Notes under the pieces: model-generated | Databases searched by the model: none | The model's input: the letters and a program-made list of their open reading frames with translations, nothing else | What the model was told of the DNA's origin: nothing | DNA from: Actinomycetes bacterium | GTDB taxonomy: Bacteria > Actinomycetota > Acidimicrobiia > Acidimicrobiales > Acidimicrobiaceae | DNA: 8,516 nt | Direction: 5' to 3' | Assembly (NCBI GenBank): GCA_021844725.1 | Contig: JAKBSX010000082.1 | Location: 1-8,516 of the forward strand | Part shown: positions 1 through 5,393 of the stretch, piece by piece | How the letters are laid out: each line of letters begins with the position of its first letter | How positions within the stretch are numbered: position 1 is the stretch's first letter | Made by a program: the position numbers and the translations under genes

Positions 1-95
1 TAGCTGACTTTAAAAACTCATTTCCTTGGGTGGGTGTGAGGGGTGTTTGTATCGAATCATCGGTTCAATTCCTCAAGGAGTGCATGAAAGAATGA
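1..95 (+). CDS. C-terminal end of an unrecognised protein (partial, 5' end outside window)
   Basis: The frame starting at base 3 is open from the window edge to TGA at 93-95 and gives a 30-residue tail that begins ADFKNSFPWVGVRG and ends FLKECMKE. The other two forward frames stop within the first 13 bases, so this is the only frame that can carry an upstream gene into the window. Its stop overlaps the next ATG in an ATGA arrangement (92-95), a layout typical of translationally coupled genes in an operon, which supports it being a real gene end. The fragment is too short to assign a family or function. Confidence 0.5.
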   Translation, partial: ADFKNSFPWVGVRGVCIESSVQFLKECMKE

Positions 96-445
96 GTGAA
101 AAGAAAACAAAGGAAAGTGGGTCTGAGGTTTCAGTACTTGATGCTGAAGCTTTCAGTAAGAAGTTTCCTACGTCCAAAGGAAATAGACGTGGAATATCAT
201 AACGAATCCAGCTAGCGATCGACACAGTTGGAAAAATGATAGAGGAAAAGGATAGTGGTTACGTCCTAGTTGGCGGTGATCCGTTCTTTGGTAGCGGTGT
301 CGCAGCCGCGATAAAGAAACGGTATCCAAAGGTGGAGAATATCACCCTTCATTGGTTCGATACACAAAAGCCAGGCGTAAAGGATGAGATTGAGAAATAC
401 ACGAAAGAGAAAAGTCGATTCCTGGTTCAAATTGAAATCGTTTAA
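92..445 (+). pseudogene. Small unrecognised protein gene split by an in-frame TAA
   Basis: From ATG 92 the frame reads 36 residues to TAA at 200-202. It then continues in the same frame, with no further stop, to TAA at 443-445. Read through, it would be a protein of about 117 residues. The first half is charged (MSEKKTKESGSEVSV) and contains LDAEAFSKKF. The second half contains YVLVGGDPFFGSGVAAAIKK, a glycine-rich strand-loop-helix pattern, and ends in a strand-like FLVQIEIV. AAGGAG at 75-80 is a possible ribosome site for ATG 92, and the ATG overlaps the stop of the preceding gene. The shared frame on both sides of the stop suggests one gene inactivated by a nonsense mutation or a sequencing error. 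Two separate short genes or stop readthrough are less likely. I do not recognise the family. Confidence 0.45.
236..445 (+). CDS. Unrecognised 69-residue protein (alternative reading of the downstream half of the split gene)
   Basis: If the TAA at 200-202 is real and translation restarts, ATG 236 would give a 69-residue product, MIEEKDSGYVLVGGD to QIEIV. The start has no convincing ribosome site, only GGA at 230-232. The codons before it back to the TAA read as a plausible amphipathic helix (RIQLAIDTVGK), which suggests the true protein began further upstream. The predicted layout is strand, glycine-rich loop, helix, strand, helix, strand. No catalytic motif or named domain is visible. It is listed so that this coding sequence is not lost if the split-gene interpretation is wrong. 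Confidence 0.35.
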   Translation: MIEEKDSGYVLVGGDPFFGSGVAAAIKKRYPKVENITLHWFDTQKPGVKDEIEKYTKEKSRFLVQIEIV

Positions 446-870
446 TCTGAAATCCCTTAGACTATCAGTTCTAAACTTATATGAGTATGGACCGGGCGGG
501 ACCCATTGAATTATTTCAGCGAATACCTATTACCACGAGTATTATGACACTTTCATGCGGCTAATGCTCTAATTCCCCTGAAAGATATCTCAGTGTATTG
601 AATCTTCACTGCAAGCTTCTAAATTGTTGCATATTTGGGACAGGATCTAGTTGTTACACTCCAAGTGATTACGGATTGCAATACTCGTTAGAAGATGGCA
701 CCTGCAATTAAGTAGATAGGATTAATTATTATGAATGTGACATATAATTTCGGATTGGGCTGGCATAGGTCCACGAGATATGCTGAGCCATATTTTGTGT
801 CTGTTATGGATAATAAAATTGCAACAGTAATTCTTAAGTTGGCAGGTCGTCTTATACGCTGTTGACGTTC
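446..870. other. Gene-poor intergenic stretch
   Basis: No convincing gene, RNA or repeat was found in these 425 bases. They are A/T-rich, with frequent stops in all frames. The longest forward reading is 44 codons (731-865), listed separately. A/T-rich boxes around 476-482 and 810-820 could be archaeal promoter elements. The latter (ATAATAAAAT) lies about 50-60 bases before the OLD-family start and would give a leader of roughly 30 bases, but this is weak. The stretch may hold decayed gene remnants. Confidence 0.4.
731..865 (+). CDS. Possible 44-residue small ORF upstream of the OLD-family gene
   Basis: ATG 731 opens 44 codons (MNVTYNFGLGWHRS to LAGRLIRC) ending at TGA 863-865, six bases before the preferred OLD start at 871. 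There is no clear ribosome site, only AGGA about 14 bases upstream, and an in-frame TAG lies 18 bases before the ATG. The C-terminal half, VMDNKIATVILKLAGRLI, could form an amphipathic helix. It could be a leader peptide, the remnant of a larger gene, or chance. Treat it as low confidence. Confidence 0.18.
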   Translation: MNVTYNFGLGWHRSTRYAEPYFVSVMDNKIATVILKLAGRLIRC

Positions 871-2793
871 ATGATAATTAAGCACGTTTCAATTAGAAAT
901 TTTCGATGTCTGAAGTCCATTGACACGCCGGTAGATGGCCTTACCATTCTGCTTGGTCCTAACGGTGCAGGAAAGTCATCGTTGCTCAATGCCTTGGAAC
1001 TGTTTTTCAATCCAGGATCGAAGTATGATGAGGATGATTTCTATAACAACAATACTAGCAATCCGATTGAAATAACGCTCACATTCTCAGGATTGAACGC
1101 AGGAGCCCTCTCGACTTTTGCTCATTATATTAGTGAGGGGGAACTCACAGTAACCAAGGAGTTGAGGTGGCCAATAGATAGGAGTAGTCAGAAGTACTTT
1201 GGCAAAAGACTCCGGAACCAGGATTTCATTGCAGTGAGGGATGCCGAACACGCGGACGAAGTCAGGAAGAGTTACTCAACCCTTAGGGAATCTTATCCCG
1301 AGCTTCCTGAGGTGAGAGTCAAACAGCAAATATTAGATGCCCTTGACGTCTGGGAACAGTCCAACCCTGATAAGTGTCAGCATGTAAGAGACAGTTTACG
1401 GTTCTTTGGTTATGGGGAAGTCGGAGAAGGGCGCATTGAGAAGTATGTCAAATTTCTGCCCATACCAGCGATACGAGAACCTTCTCATGATGCGACGGAG
1501 TCCAAAGGCTCCGTTCTAAGTGAATTAATCAACTTGGCAATACGAAAATTATTGTCGAATAAGCCAGACATCAAGGAACTCGATGTAAATACAATGAGCC
1601 GCTACAAGGAGTTTCTGGAACGAGACGAGTTGAAGACACTTGAAAGTGGCATATCTGATGCACTTTCGATGTTTGCACCTGGGGTAAGGGTAAAGATCAG
1701 ATGGATGACAAGTGAGATAGACATTTTGTCTGCAATCAAGGCAAATGCGTTTCTTATTGAAGATGGGCATGAATCACCCGTCGCGTTGTCAGGTCATGGT
1801 TCTCAAAGGGCATTTGTCATGGCACTGCTTCAGCAATTGGCTGTTCGCCCAACAATAGAAAGTGAAGTTACTGAAGGGATTAATCAATCTGAACTCACTT
1901 TGATTCTAGCCATTGAAGAACCCGAAATGTTCCAACACCCAAGCAGACAGCGGCATCTGCTAAATGTGCTCAGTCAACTTGCCTTGAATGGCCCAGGAGT
2001 TGGGATCGTTTCCAATATGCAGGTTATTTTCACAACCCATTCTCCTCTCCTTATTCACATTGACAAGTTTGATTCTGCCAGGCGATTGTACAAGAAATCT
2101 ATGAATGCGAGTGACCCAAAACAAGCTATTGTGGCATGGGCATCACTGAGCGGTATAGCCAGACTTCTTGAAGCAGCCGATAACCTCCCTGCCAACACTT
2201 ATTCGGAGCAGAGCTTGAGGCCTAGGCTTCAGTCTATAATGACACCTTGGATGAATGAAGGCTTCTTTGCAGAAACCGTAGTTCTTGTAGAGGGGGAGGA
2301 AGATAGAGCGACAGTTATAGCCTACGCGAGATTCCTAGAATGTGATTTCGATTCTATTGATGTGGCCGTGATTCCATGTGGTGGAAAAGCAAACATCGAC
2401 AGGCCTTTCGCAATTTTTAACAGTCTGTCTATACCAACCTACGTCGTTTGGGACAACGATAGATCGTCTAACGGTCAACAAAAAGAGGCGAATCATAGGC
2501 TACTCAGGTTGCTTGGCCAGCCAATAGTCGATTACCCAGCTCTCATTAACAGCAAATTTGCTGTCTTTGACGGAAATCTCACCATCATGTTACGGAATGA
2601 GATAGGAGGACAATTGTACGATACCTTGTTGACGAAATATAGAGAGGTGTATGGCATAAGCAGAGACGATCAGGCGAAGAAGAACCCGATCGTGATACGC
2701 AATATCATAGAGGAAGCAAGTGCTTTAGGTTTTGCCAGTCATAATTTCAAATCATTAATTGATTATATACTTAGCATGAGACATGGCGCATAG
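871..2793 (+). CDS. OLD-family ATP-dependent nuclease (ABC ATPase fused to Toprim domain)
   Basis: This 640-residue protein has the two-part plan of OLD (overcoming lysogenization defect) endonucleases. The N-terminal ABC/SMC-like ATPase shows Walker A GPNGAGKSS at 29-37, a long helical insertion (about 110-300), a signature-like LSGHGSQRA at 306-314, Walker B ILAIEEPE at 345-352, and an H-loop TTHSP at 388-392. The C-terminal Toprim domain begins near 468, with the metal-binding glutamate in VLVEGEED (471-478) and the aspartates in VVWDND (525-530). Family members cleave DNA and many act in phage defence. In Gabija the homologue GajA pairs with a UvrD-like helicase, GajB; no such gene follows here, so this is a solitary (class 1-like) OLD or part of another system. 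ATG 871 is preferred over the in-frame TTG 862 because IIKHVSIRNFR is the usual N-terminal strand. No Shine-Dalgarno site is evident. All key ATPase and Toprim residues look intact. The family call is strong; the defence role is inferred. Confidence 0.92.
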   Translation: MIIKHVSIRNFRCLKSIDTPVDGLTILLGPNGAGKSSLLNALELFFNPGSKYDEDDFYNNNTSNPIEITLTFSGLNAGALSTFAHYISEGELTVTKELRWPIDRSSQKYFGKRLRNQDFIAVRDAEHADEVRKSYSTLRESYPELPEVRVKQQILDALDVWEQSNPDKCQHVRDSLRFFGYGEVGEGRIEKYVKFLPIPAIREPSHDATESKGSVLSELINLAIRKLLSNKPDIKELDVNTMSRYKEFLERDELKTLESGISDALSMFAPGVRVKIRWMTSEIDILSAIKANAFLIEDGHESPVALSGHGSQRAFVMALLQQLAVRPTIESEVTEGINQSELTLILAIEEPEMFQHPSRQRHLLNVLSQLALNGPGVGIVSNMQVIFTTHSPLLIHIDKFDSARRLYKKSMNASDPKQAIVAWASLSGIARLLEAADNLPANTYSEQSLRPRLQSIMTPWMNEGFFAETVVLVEGEEDRATVIAYARFLECDFDSIDVAVIPCGGKANIDRPFAIFNSLSIPTYVVWDNDRSSNGQQKEANHRLLRLLGQPIVDYPALINSKFAVFDGNLTIMLRNEIGGQLYDTLLTKYREVYGISRDDQAKKNPIVIRNIIEEASALGFASHNFKSLIDYILSMRHGA

Positions 2794-2809
2794 TCAATCC
2801 GCCATATTT

Positions 2810-2824
2810 GCTCTATTTTTGAGC
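2810..2824 (+). terminator. Possible terminator after the OLD-family gene
   Basis: A 4-base stem (GCTC at 2810-2813, GAGC at 2821-2824) encloses a T-rich loop with five consecutive T, 16 bases after the OLD stop codon. Archaeal termination often needs only a T-tract, which would fit. The stem is too short for a convincing bacterial intrinsic terminator, and there is no T-run after it. Confidence 0.2.
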
Positions 2825-2897
2825 ACCTGTGCTATACCTGTCCCTGCGTTTATACCGATTTAGCCATTGTTACACGAACCATCACAATAGCATAATC

Positions 2898-3077
2898 TCA
2901 GTCATTTCGATCTCGCGCCTTTCCAAGTACGTAAGCGGCTACTAGTATGCTGATAAGAAAGAATCCCAAATATCCAAAAGCAGATGAAAGGATTCCATAT
3001 TGAAAGGCAAGGATCATTAGCACCACCCCAACAACCAGCGCGGCCACTTCGAAACTGTTTGTCGATAAATCTACCAT
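2898..3077 (-). CDS. Small two-helix membrane protein, unknown function
   Basis: The 59-residue product starts at ATG 3077 (MVDLSTNSFEVAALVVG) and ends in a charged tail (GKARDRND). Two strongly hydrophobic stretches, about residues 10-30 and 34-51, are separated by a short turn (SSAFG). This predicts a helical hairpin in the membrane with a charged C-terminal tail. An upstream TTG (3086) would add three residues, but the ATG is preferred. A TATA-like box at 3116-3121 lies about 41 bases upstream of the start. The overlapping minus-strand frame to 3135 lacks this organised hydrophobic pattern and looks like a shadow. The gene runs opposite to both the OLD gene and the downstream operon. I do not recognise a family. 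The clean two-helix pattern is the main support; a membrane effector or immunity role would be speculation. Confidence 0.5.
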   Translation of the reverse strand: MVDLSTNSFEVAALVVGVVLMILAFQYGILSSAFGYLGFFLISILVAAYVLGKARDRND

Positions 3078-3115
3078 GTGACTCAACCTTAGTACAAGTG
3101 ACCAAAGAGAGTGGG

Positions 3116-3121
3116 ATATAC
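3116..3121 (-). promoter_or_regulatory. TATA-like box for the small membrane protein gene
   Basis: On the minus strand the sequence reads GAAGTATATCCC, with the A/T core at 3116-3121. If archaeal, transcription would start about 26 bases downstream, near 3092, leaving a leader of about 15 bases before ATG 3077. The purine-rich GAAG just before the core could act as a BRE. This assumes an archaeal host and is unverified. Confidence 0.28.
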
Positions 3122-3149
3122 TTCAAATTTGCCAATGGGAATCCAAAGG

Positions 3150-3286
3150 CATACTAAGAGCCATCTCAAGTGAAAGTTTACCTGCCCCGATACTGGGATC
3201 GGTACAGCGGCTAAGCCGGGGATCGGGCTTTCGTGCACTCGGCAGCAAAGATAGGTAAACTTTCAGGTGGTAAACCGCTTAGTATG
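3150..3286. repeat. Long interrupted inverted repeat; candidate structured RNA or small non-autonomous element
   Basis: Two nested perfect inverted repeats bracket this region. The outer arms are CATACTAAG at 3150-3158 and CTTAGTATG at 3278-3286. The inner arms are TGAAAGTTTACCT at 3171-3183 and AGGTAAACTTTCA at 3253-3265. Between them, CCATC (3161-3165) can pair with GGTGG (3266-3270), with one G-U pair. The internal 69 bases (3184-3252) fold further: CGGC-TAA-GCCG at 3208-3218, and CCCGAT at 3186-3191 with ATCGGG at 3222-3227. No open frame or transposase explains this. It could be a non-coding RNA, a regulatory leader, or a MITE-like element, although no clear target duplication flanks it. 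It lies in the divergent space between the small membrane gene and the winged-helix/nuclease operon. Confidence 0.6.
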
Positions 3287-3348
3287 TAGGGGGTTAGAGC
3301 AGAGGAAACGAAAGGGAACACGCTGTTCCTCTTCTCTGCTCTACCTAC
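3286..3348 (+). repeat. Second hairpin upstream of the winged-helix/nuclease operon
   Basis: TAGAGCAGAG (3295-3304) is perfectly complementary to CTCTGCTCTA (3334-3343). After a four-base bulge the stem continues with GTAGG (3286-3290) against CCTAC (3344-3348). A smaller hairpin, GGAACA-CGC-TGTTCC (3315-3329), nests inside. A competing pairing of AGAGGAA (3301-3307) with TTCCTCT (3326-3332) is possible. The hairpin directly abuts the inverted repeat at 3150-3286 and ends 26 bases before the first start codon of the operon. It could be part of the same RNA, an operator, or a transcription barrier. There is no T-tract that would mark a simple terminator. Confidence 0.5.
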
Positions 3349-3373
3349 GGCTACAACACTTCTTAATAGATCG

Positions 3374-3679
3374 ATGCTAATTCTTACTGGGGGCTATTCC
3401 GTGGCAACCGAGGACATTTACAGGGATGCTACACGTCGAATTCTATTCGATATTGAAAAGAATAATGCAATGGCTTACAGCAAATTGCTTGGCGACAGTG
3501 AGTTACTAAGGCATCTCACAAACGTTGAGAATGTTAGTGTCTTGATATACCGCCTTCTTGCCCAGGGATTTATCCAGATGAAACCGGAAATCGATTCAGA
3601 GGGGGATGAGAATTTCCTGGTGAGTCTTACAAGTTTTGGAAAGGCATTCATGGATTCCTTGCCTCCTAAGGAGAAATAG
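3374..3679 (+). CDS. Winged-helix-like small protein, first gene of a two-gene operon
   Basis: The 101-residue product has a predicted helix-rich N-terminal half (about 12-50), then VSVLIYRLLAQGFI (54-67). A strand-turn-strand wing follows at about 66-85 (FLVSLT), and then a closing helix, SFGKAFMDSL (87-96). The pattern of helix, 'LLAQGFI', wing and 'LTxxGKAF' is typical of MarR/PadR-like winged-helix domains, so DNA binding or a structural adaptor role is likely. The start is uncertain. ATG 3374 has no ribosome site. An in-frame GTG at 3401 (VATEDIYRD) is also plausible: it has a G-run ten bases before it, and CTTAATA at 3362-3368 could be a TATA box placing transcription start near 3392. 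Its stop is three bases before the next ATG, so it is almost certainly co-transcribed with the nuclease-like gene and may regulate it. No specific family is recognised. Confidence 0.7.
   Translation: MLILTGGYSVATEDIYRDATRRILFDIEKNNAMAYSKLLGDSELLRHLTNVENVSVLIYRLLAQGFIQMKPEIDSEGDENFLVSLTSFGKAFMDSLPPKEK
3668..3673 (+). promoter_or_regulatory. Ribosome binding site for the zinc-ribbon/nuclease-like gene
   Basis: AAGGAG lies nine bases before ATG 3683, inside the last codons of the preceding gene. It is one of the clearest Shine-Dalgarno matches in the window. It fixes the start at 3683 and fits translation as an internal operon gene, in contrast to the OLD gene, which has no such site. Confidence 0.6.
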
Positions 3680-3682
3680 GCG

Positions 3683-4966
3683 ATGAACTCATGGGATAAG
3701 TTAGTGATTTCATCGAACAATCAGCAGTACAAGGTTGGCCTCTCTGGAAACAGGAATTATGCCATAACAAGAACTAGACATGATCCTTTGCTAAGTTCGT
3801 TCAATTCAAGTGACTCGCTATCTTCAAGATTTGTGAAGCTTATAGCAGATAATGACATTCTTCGCTCTCTTTTCTTCTTGGATAGTAATAAGTCATTTCA
3901 GATTGATGATAACATGCCAATTTCTGAGACAATTCCATTTGTTTTGAATCCAGATTGCCACCTCTTCAGTACCCTTGAAACAACTCATGCTGAAAAAGTT
4001 GCTAAGGTGAACGAAGCGAACAAAACTCTGCAACAACTTATGGAAGACGACCAAAGTGCATCAATCTACGAGTTTATGTCGCTGATATTCTCAGATCCAA
4101 GGGTGCGAAGTGCGATCAAAACCAGAAGAGAGCCAGCCAAAATAAGTGAAGCTATAAAAAAAGTTGCTAAAAGCAGGAGTTCTGAAGTAAGAGACAATTT
4201 CAAGGGCGCTTATGAAGCAATTTCAACCTTCGCTCGTCAGAGGCATAAGTATTCGTCGATTCAGAATGCCCTCGGCCTGAAAGACGCCGCATGCTCTAAC
4301 GGGCGTCTCATTCAAGCGAGTATGAATGGCTCCATCAATAGATCTCTGCTGTGTAATGAACTATCCATACTGGCGAGTTCTCAGACGTTAGCGTTGGGAT
4401 CTACCTCGTTTTGCCTCAGCTGTTTTTTTGAGCATGATAAGGACAGCTTCATGTCTATACGAACGAATTCGGGTAGGATAGAATTTGATGAGCGTTGCCC
4501 AAACTGTCACGGGGAGGGAATGATACATACTATAATTAATCAGTACCCAAGAGGACTACATCAATCAGTACTTCCAGAGTCCACATGGCTGCAGGAAATC
4601 ATAATCGGATGCGCGCTTTCTAGCTTGGATTGGGTTGATCGAGTCTACGTACACAAGAAACTGCATCCTTACAGCAATGGTTCTACAGGTCATGGACTTG
4701 AAACAGATGTTATACTCGTGACTTCGGACCAAAGAATGTTCCTTGTTGAGGTGACGACTCAAAAAGATACTGGCAATGTGACCAGAGAATTCTATTCCAA
4801 AACTAGTAAACTCGAAAAAGCCGGGATAGATTATGATGCGTTTGTTTACGTCACAGCTTGTCCTGACTTTCAGCGGCCCTCCAAGGTTGGCAGCAATTGC
4901 ATCATGTATGGAGCCAGACACATTTCGCAGATTCGTGATGAGTTGTCAATTCTTAACAAAAAATAG
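3683..4966 (+). CDS. Zinc-ribbon protein with C-terminal PD-(D/E)xK nuclease-like domain
   Basis: The 427-residue protein has three visible parts. Residues 1-230 are mostly helical, with no motif I recognise. A zinc-ribbon-like unit follows, with CLSC at 244-247 and CPNC at 272-275. The C-terminal part (about 295-425) has a helix LPESTWLQEI, then GLETDVILVT (338-347) and FLVEVTTQKD (353-362), the strand-turn-strand layout of restriction-endonuclease-fold nucleases. D342 and E356 sit where the metal-binding acids are expected. The third position is T358 rather than lysine, though K361 is close and could substitute, so the catalytic assignment is tentative. Members of this superfamily include restriction enzymes and CARF nucleases. 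AAGGAG and a three-base gap tie it to the winged-helix gene upstream. An IS3 element begins about ten bases after its stop without truncating it. Role in defence is inferred from domains and neighbourhood; no named family was recognised. Confidence 0.75.
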   Translation: MNSWDKLVISSNNQQYKVGLSGNRNYAITRTRHDPLLSSFNSSDSLSSRFVKLIADNDILRSLFFLDSNKSFQIDDNMPISETIPFVLNPDCHLFSTLETTHAEKVAKVNEANKTLQQLMEDDQSASIYEFMSLIFSDPRVRSAIKTRREPAKISEAIKKVAKSRSSEVRDNFKGAYEAISTFARQRHKYSSIQNALGLKDAACSNGRLIQASMNGSINRSLLCNELSILASSQTLALGSTSFCLSCFFEHDKDSFMSIRTNSGRIEFDERCPNCHGEGMIHTIINQYPRGLHQSVLPESTWLQEIIIGCALSSLDWVDRVYVHKKLHPYSNGSTGHGLETDVILVTSDQRMFLVEVTTQKDTGNVTREFYSKTSKLEKAGIDYDAFVYVTACPDFQRPSKVGSNCIMYGARHISQIRDELSILNKK

Positions 4967-4976
4967 CTGAGAGGAA

Positions 4977-5016
4977 TTGTTTCGCACCCTTAACTCTTTG
5001 GACCACCTGTGCTTAT
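4977..5016 (+). repeat. Left terminal inverted repeat of the IS3 element
   Basis: The best-matching core is TGGACCACCTGTGCTTAT (4999-5016), which matches the complement of the right end at 16 of 18 bases. Outward, TTGTTTCGCACCC (4977-4989) matches the right-end complement TTGGTTAGGACCC at 10 of 13 bases. A 2-base length difference lies between the two blocks. Confidence 0.7.
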
Positions 5017-5036
5017 CCGGTAGGCAGGAAGAGAGA

Positions 5037-5393
5037 ATGGAAAGGAAGAACAAAGGGAATCAGAAGGATGCGTCCGGAGGGGAAACGGTGAAGACAAGGA
5101 GAAGGTGGAAAGCAGAGGAGAAGCTGGCAATACTGAAGGAAGTGAAGGAAGGCAATTCACTCGCTGAGATATCCAGGAAGTATTCCATCGACCCCTCCAT
5201 GCTGACGAGATGGAGAGAGTCATACGAAACATTCGGTCTCGAGGGTCTCAAGTCCCATTCGACAGCAATAGAACCGGGCCTCAGGAAGCTGAAGAAGGAG
5301 AATGAGCGGTTGAAGAAACTCCTCGCCGAGAAGGAGCTCGAGGTGCAGATGTTGAGCGAGGCATATAAAAAAAAGATCGGGAGGCTTCGATGA
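5037..5393 (+). CDS. IS3-family transposase OrfA (helix-turn-helix)
   Basis: The 118-residue protein carries a helix-turn-helix at about 25-65 (AEEKLAILKEVKEG through SIDPSMLTRWR), which binds the element's ends. A leucine-zipper coiled coil follows at about 81-110 (LRKLKKENERLKKLLAEKEL). ATG 5037 is preferred because AGGAAG lies just upstream. Extending to TTG 4977 would run into the terminal repeat. The frame is complete, at normal length for an IS3 OrfA. Near its end an A8 run (5367-5374) followed by G puts A_AAA_AAG in the zero frame, the classic minus-one slippery site that makes the OrfAB fusion transposase. The minus-one frame is open across the junction into orfB. The orfA stop TGA overlaps the orfB ATG (ATGA at 5390-5393). 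With orfB dead, OrfA may remain as a DNA-binding remnant. Confidence 0.88.
   Translation: MERKNKGNQKDASGGETVKTRRRWKAEEKLAILKEVKEGNSLAEISRKYSIDPSMLTRWRESYETFGLEGLKSHSTAIEPGLRKLKKENERLKKLLAEKELEVQMLSEAYKKKIGRLR
5367..5375 (+). promoter_or_regulatory. Programmed minus-one frameshift site (A_AAA_AAG)
   Basis: Zero-frame codons are TAT AAA AAA AAG, so the heptamer A_AAA_AAG (5369-5375) is correctly phased for minus-one slippage. After slipping, the frame reads GAT CGG GAG GCT TCG ATG into orfB without a stop. This matches the known IS3 mechanism for producing the OrfAB transposase. Since orfB is broken, the site is now without a functional product. Confidence 0.7.

Noticed and set aside
51..85. 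GGTTCAATTCC at 62-72 resembles a tRNA T-loop
   Set aside because: The bases flanking the loop do not form a five-pair stem and no cloverleaf can be drawn. The stretch is also coding in frame 3.
92..445. Recoded stop codon (pyrrolysine or selenocysteine) in the split small gene
   Set aside because: The internal stop is TAA, whereas known recoding to pyrrolysine uses TAG and to selenocysteine uses TGA. A mutation or base error is simpler.
871..2793. Gabija system (GajA-like gene)
   Set aside because: The protein is OLD-like, but no UvrD-type GajB helicase gene follows. The next genes are a small membrane protein, a winged-helix protein and a nuclease-like protein.
2902..3135. 77-codon minus-strand frame overlapping the small membrane gene
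   Set aside because: Its translation is rich in unpatterned Cys, Trp and Ser. The alternative frame has two clean membrane helices.
3150..3286. CRISPR array or retron RNA
   Set aside because: There are no regularly spaced direct repeats, no cas genes and no reverse transcriptase. The signal is an inverted repeat only.
3150..3286. Signal recognition particle RNA
   Set aside because: It is structured, but the conserved SRP domain IV tetraloop motif with GGAAG/AGCAG is not present.
4565..4921. 118-codon minus-strand frame
   Set aside because: It lies wholly inside the 427-residue zinc-ribbon gene and shows no domain or organised pattern. It is a shadow.
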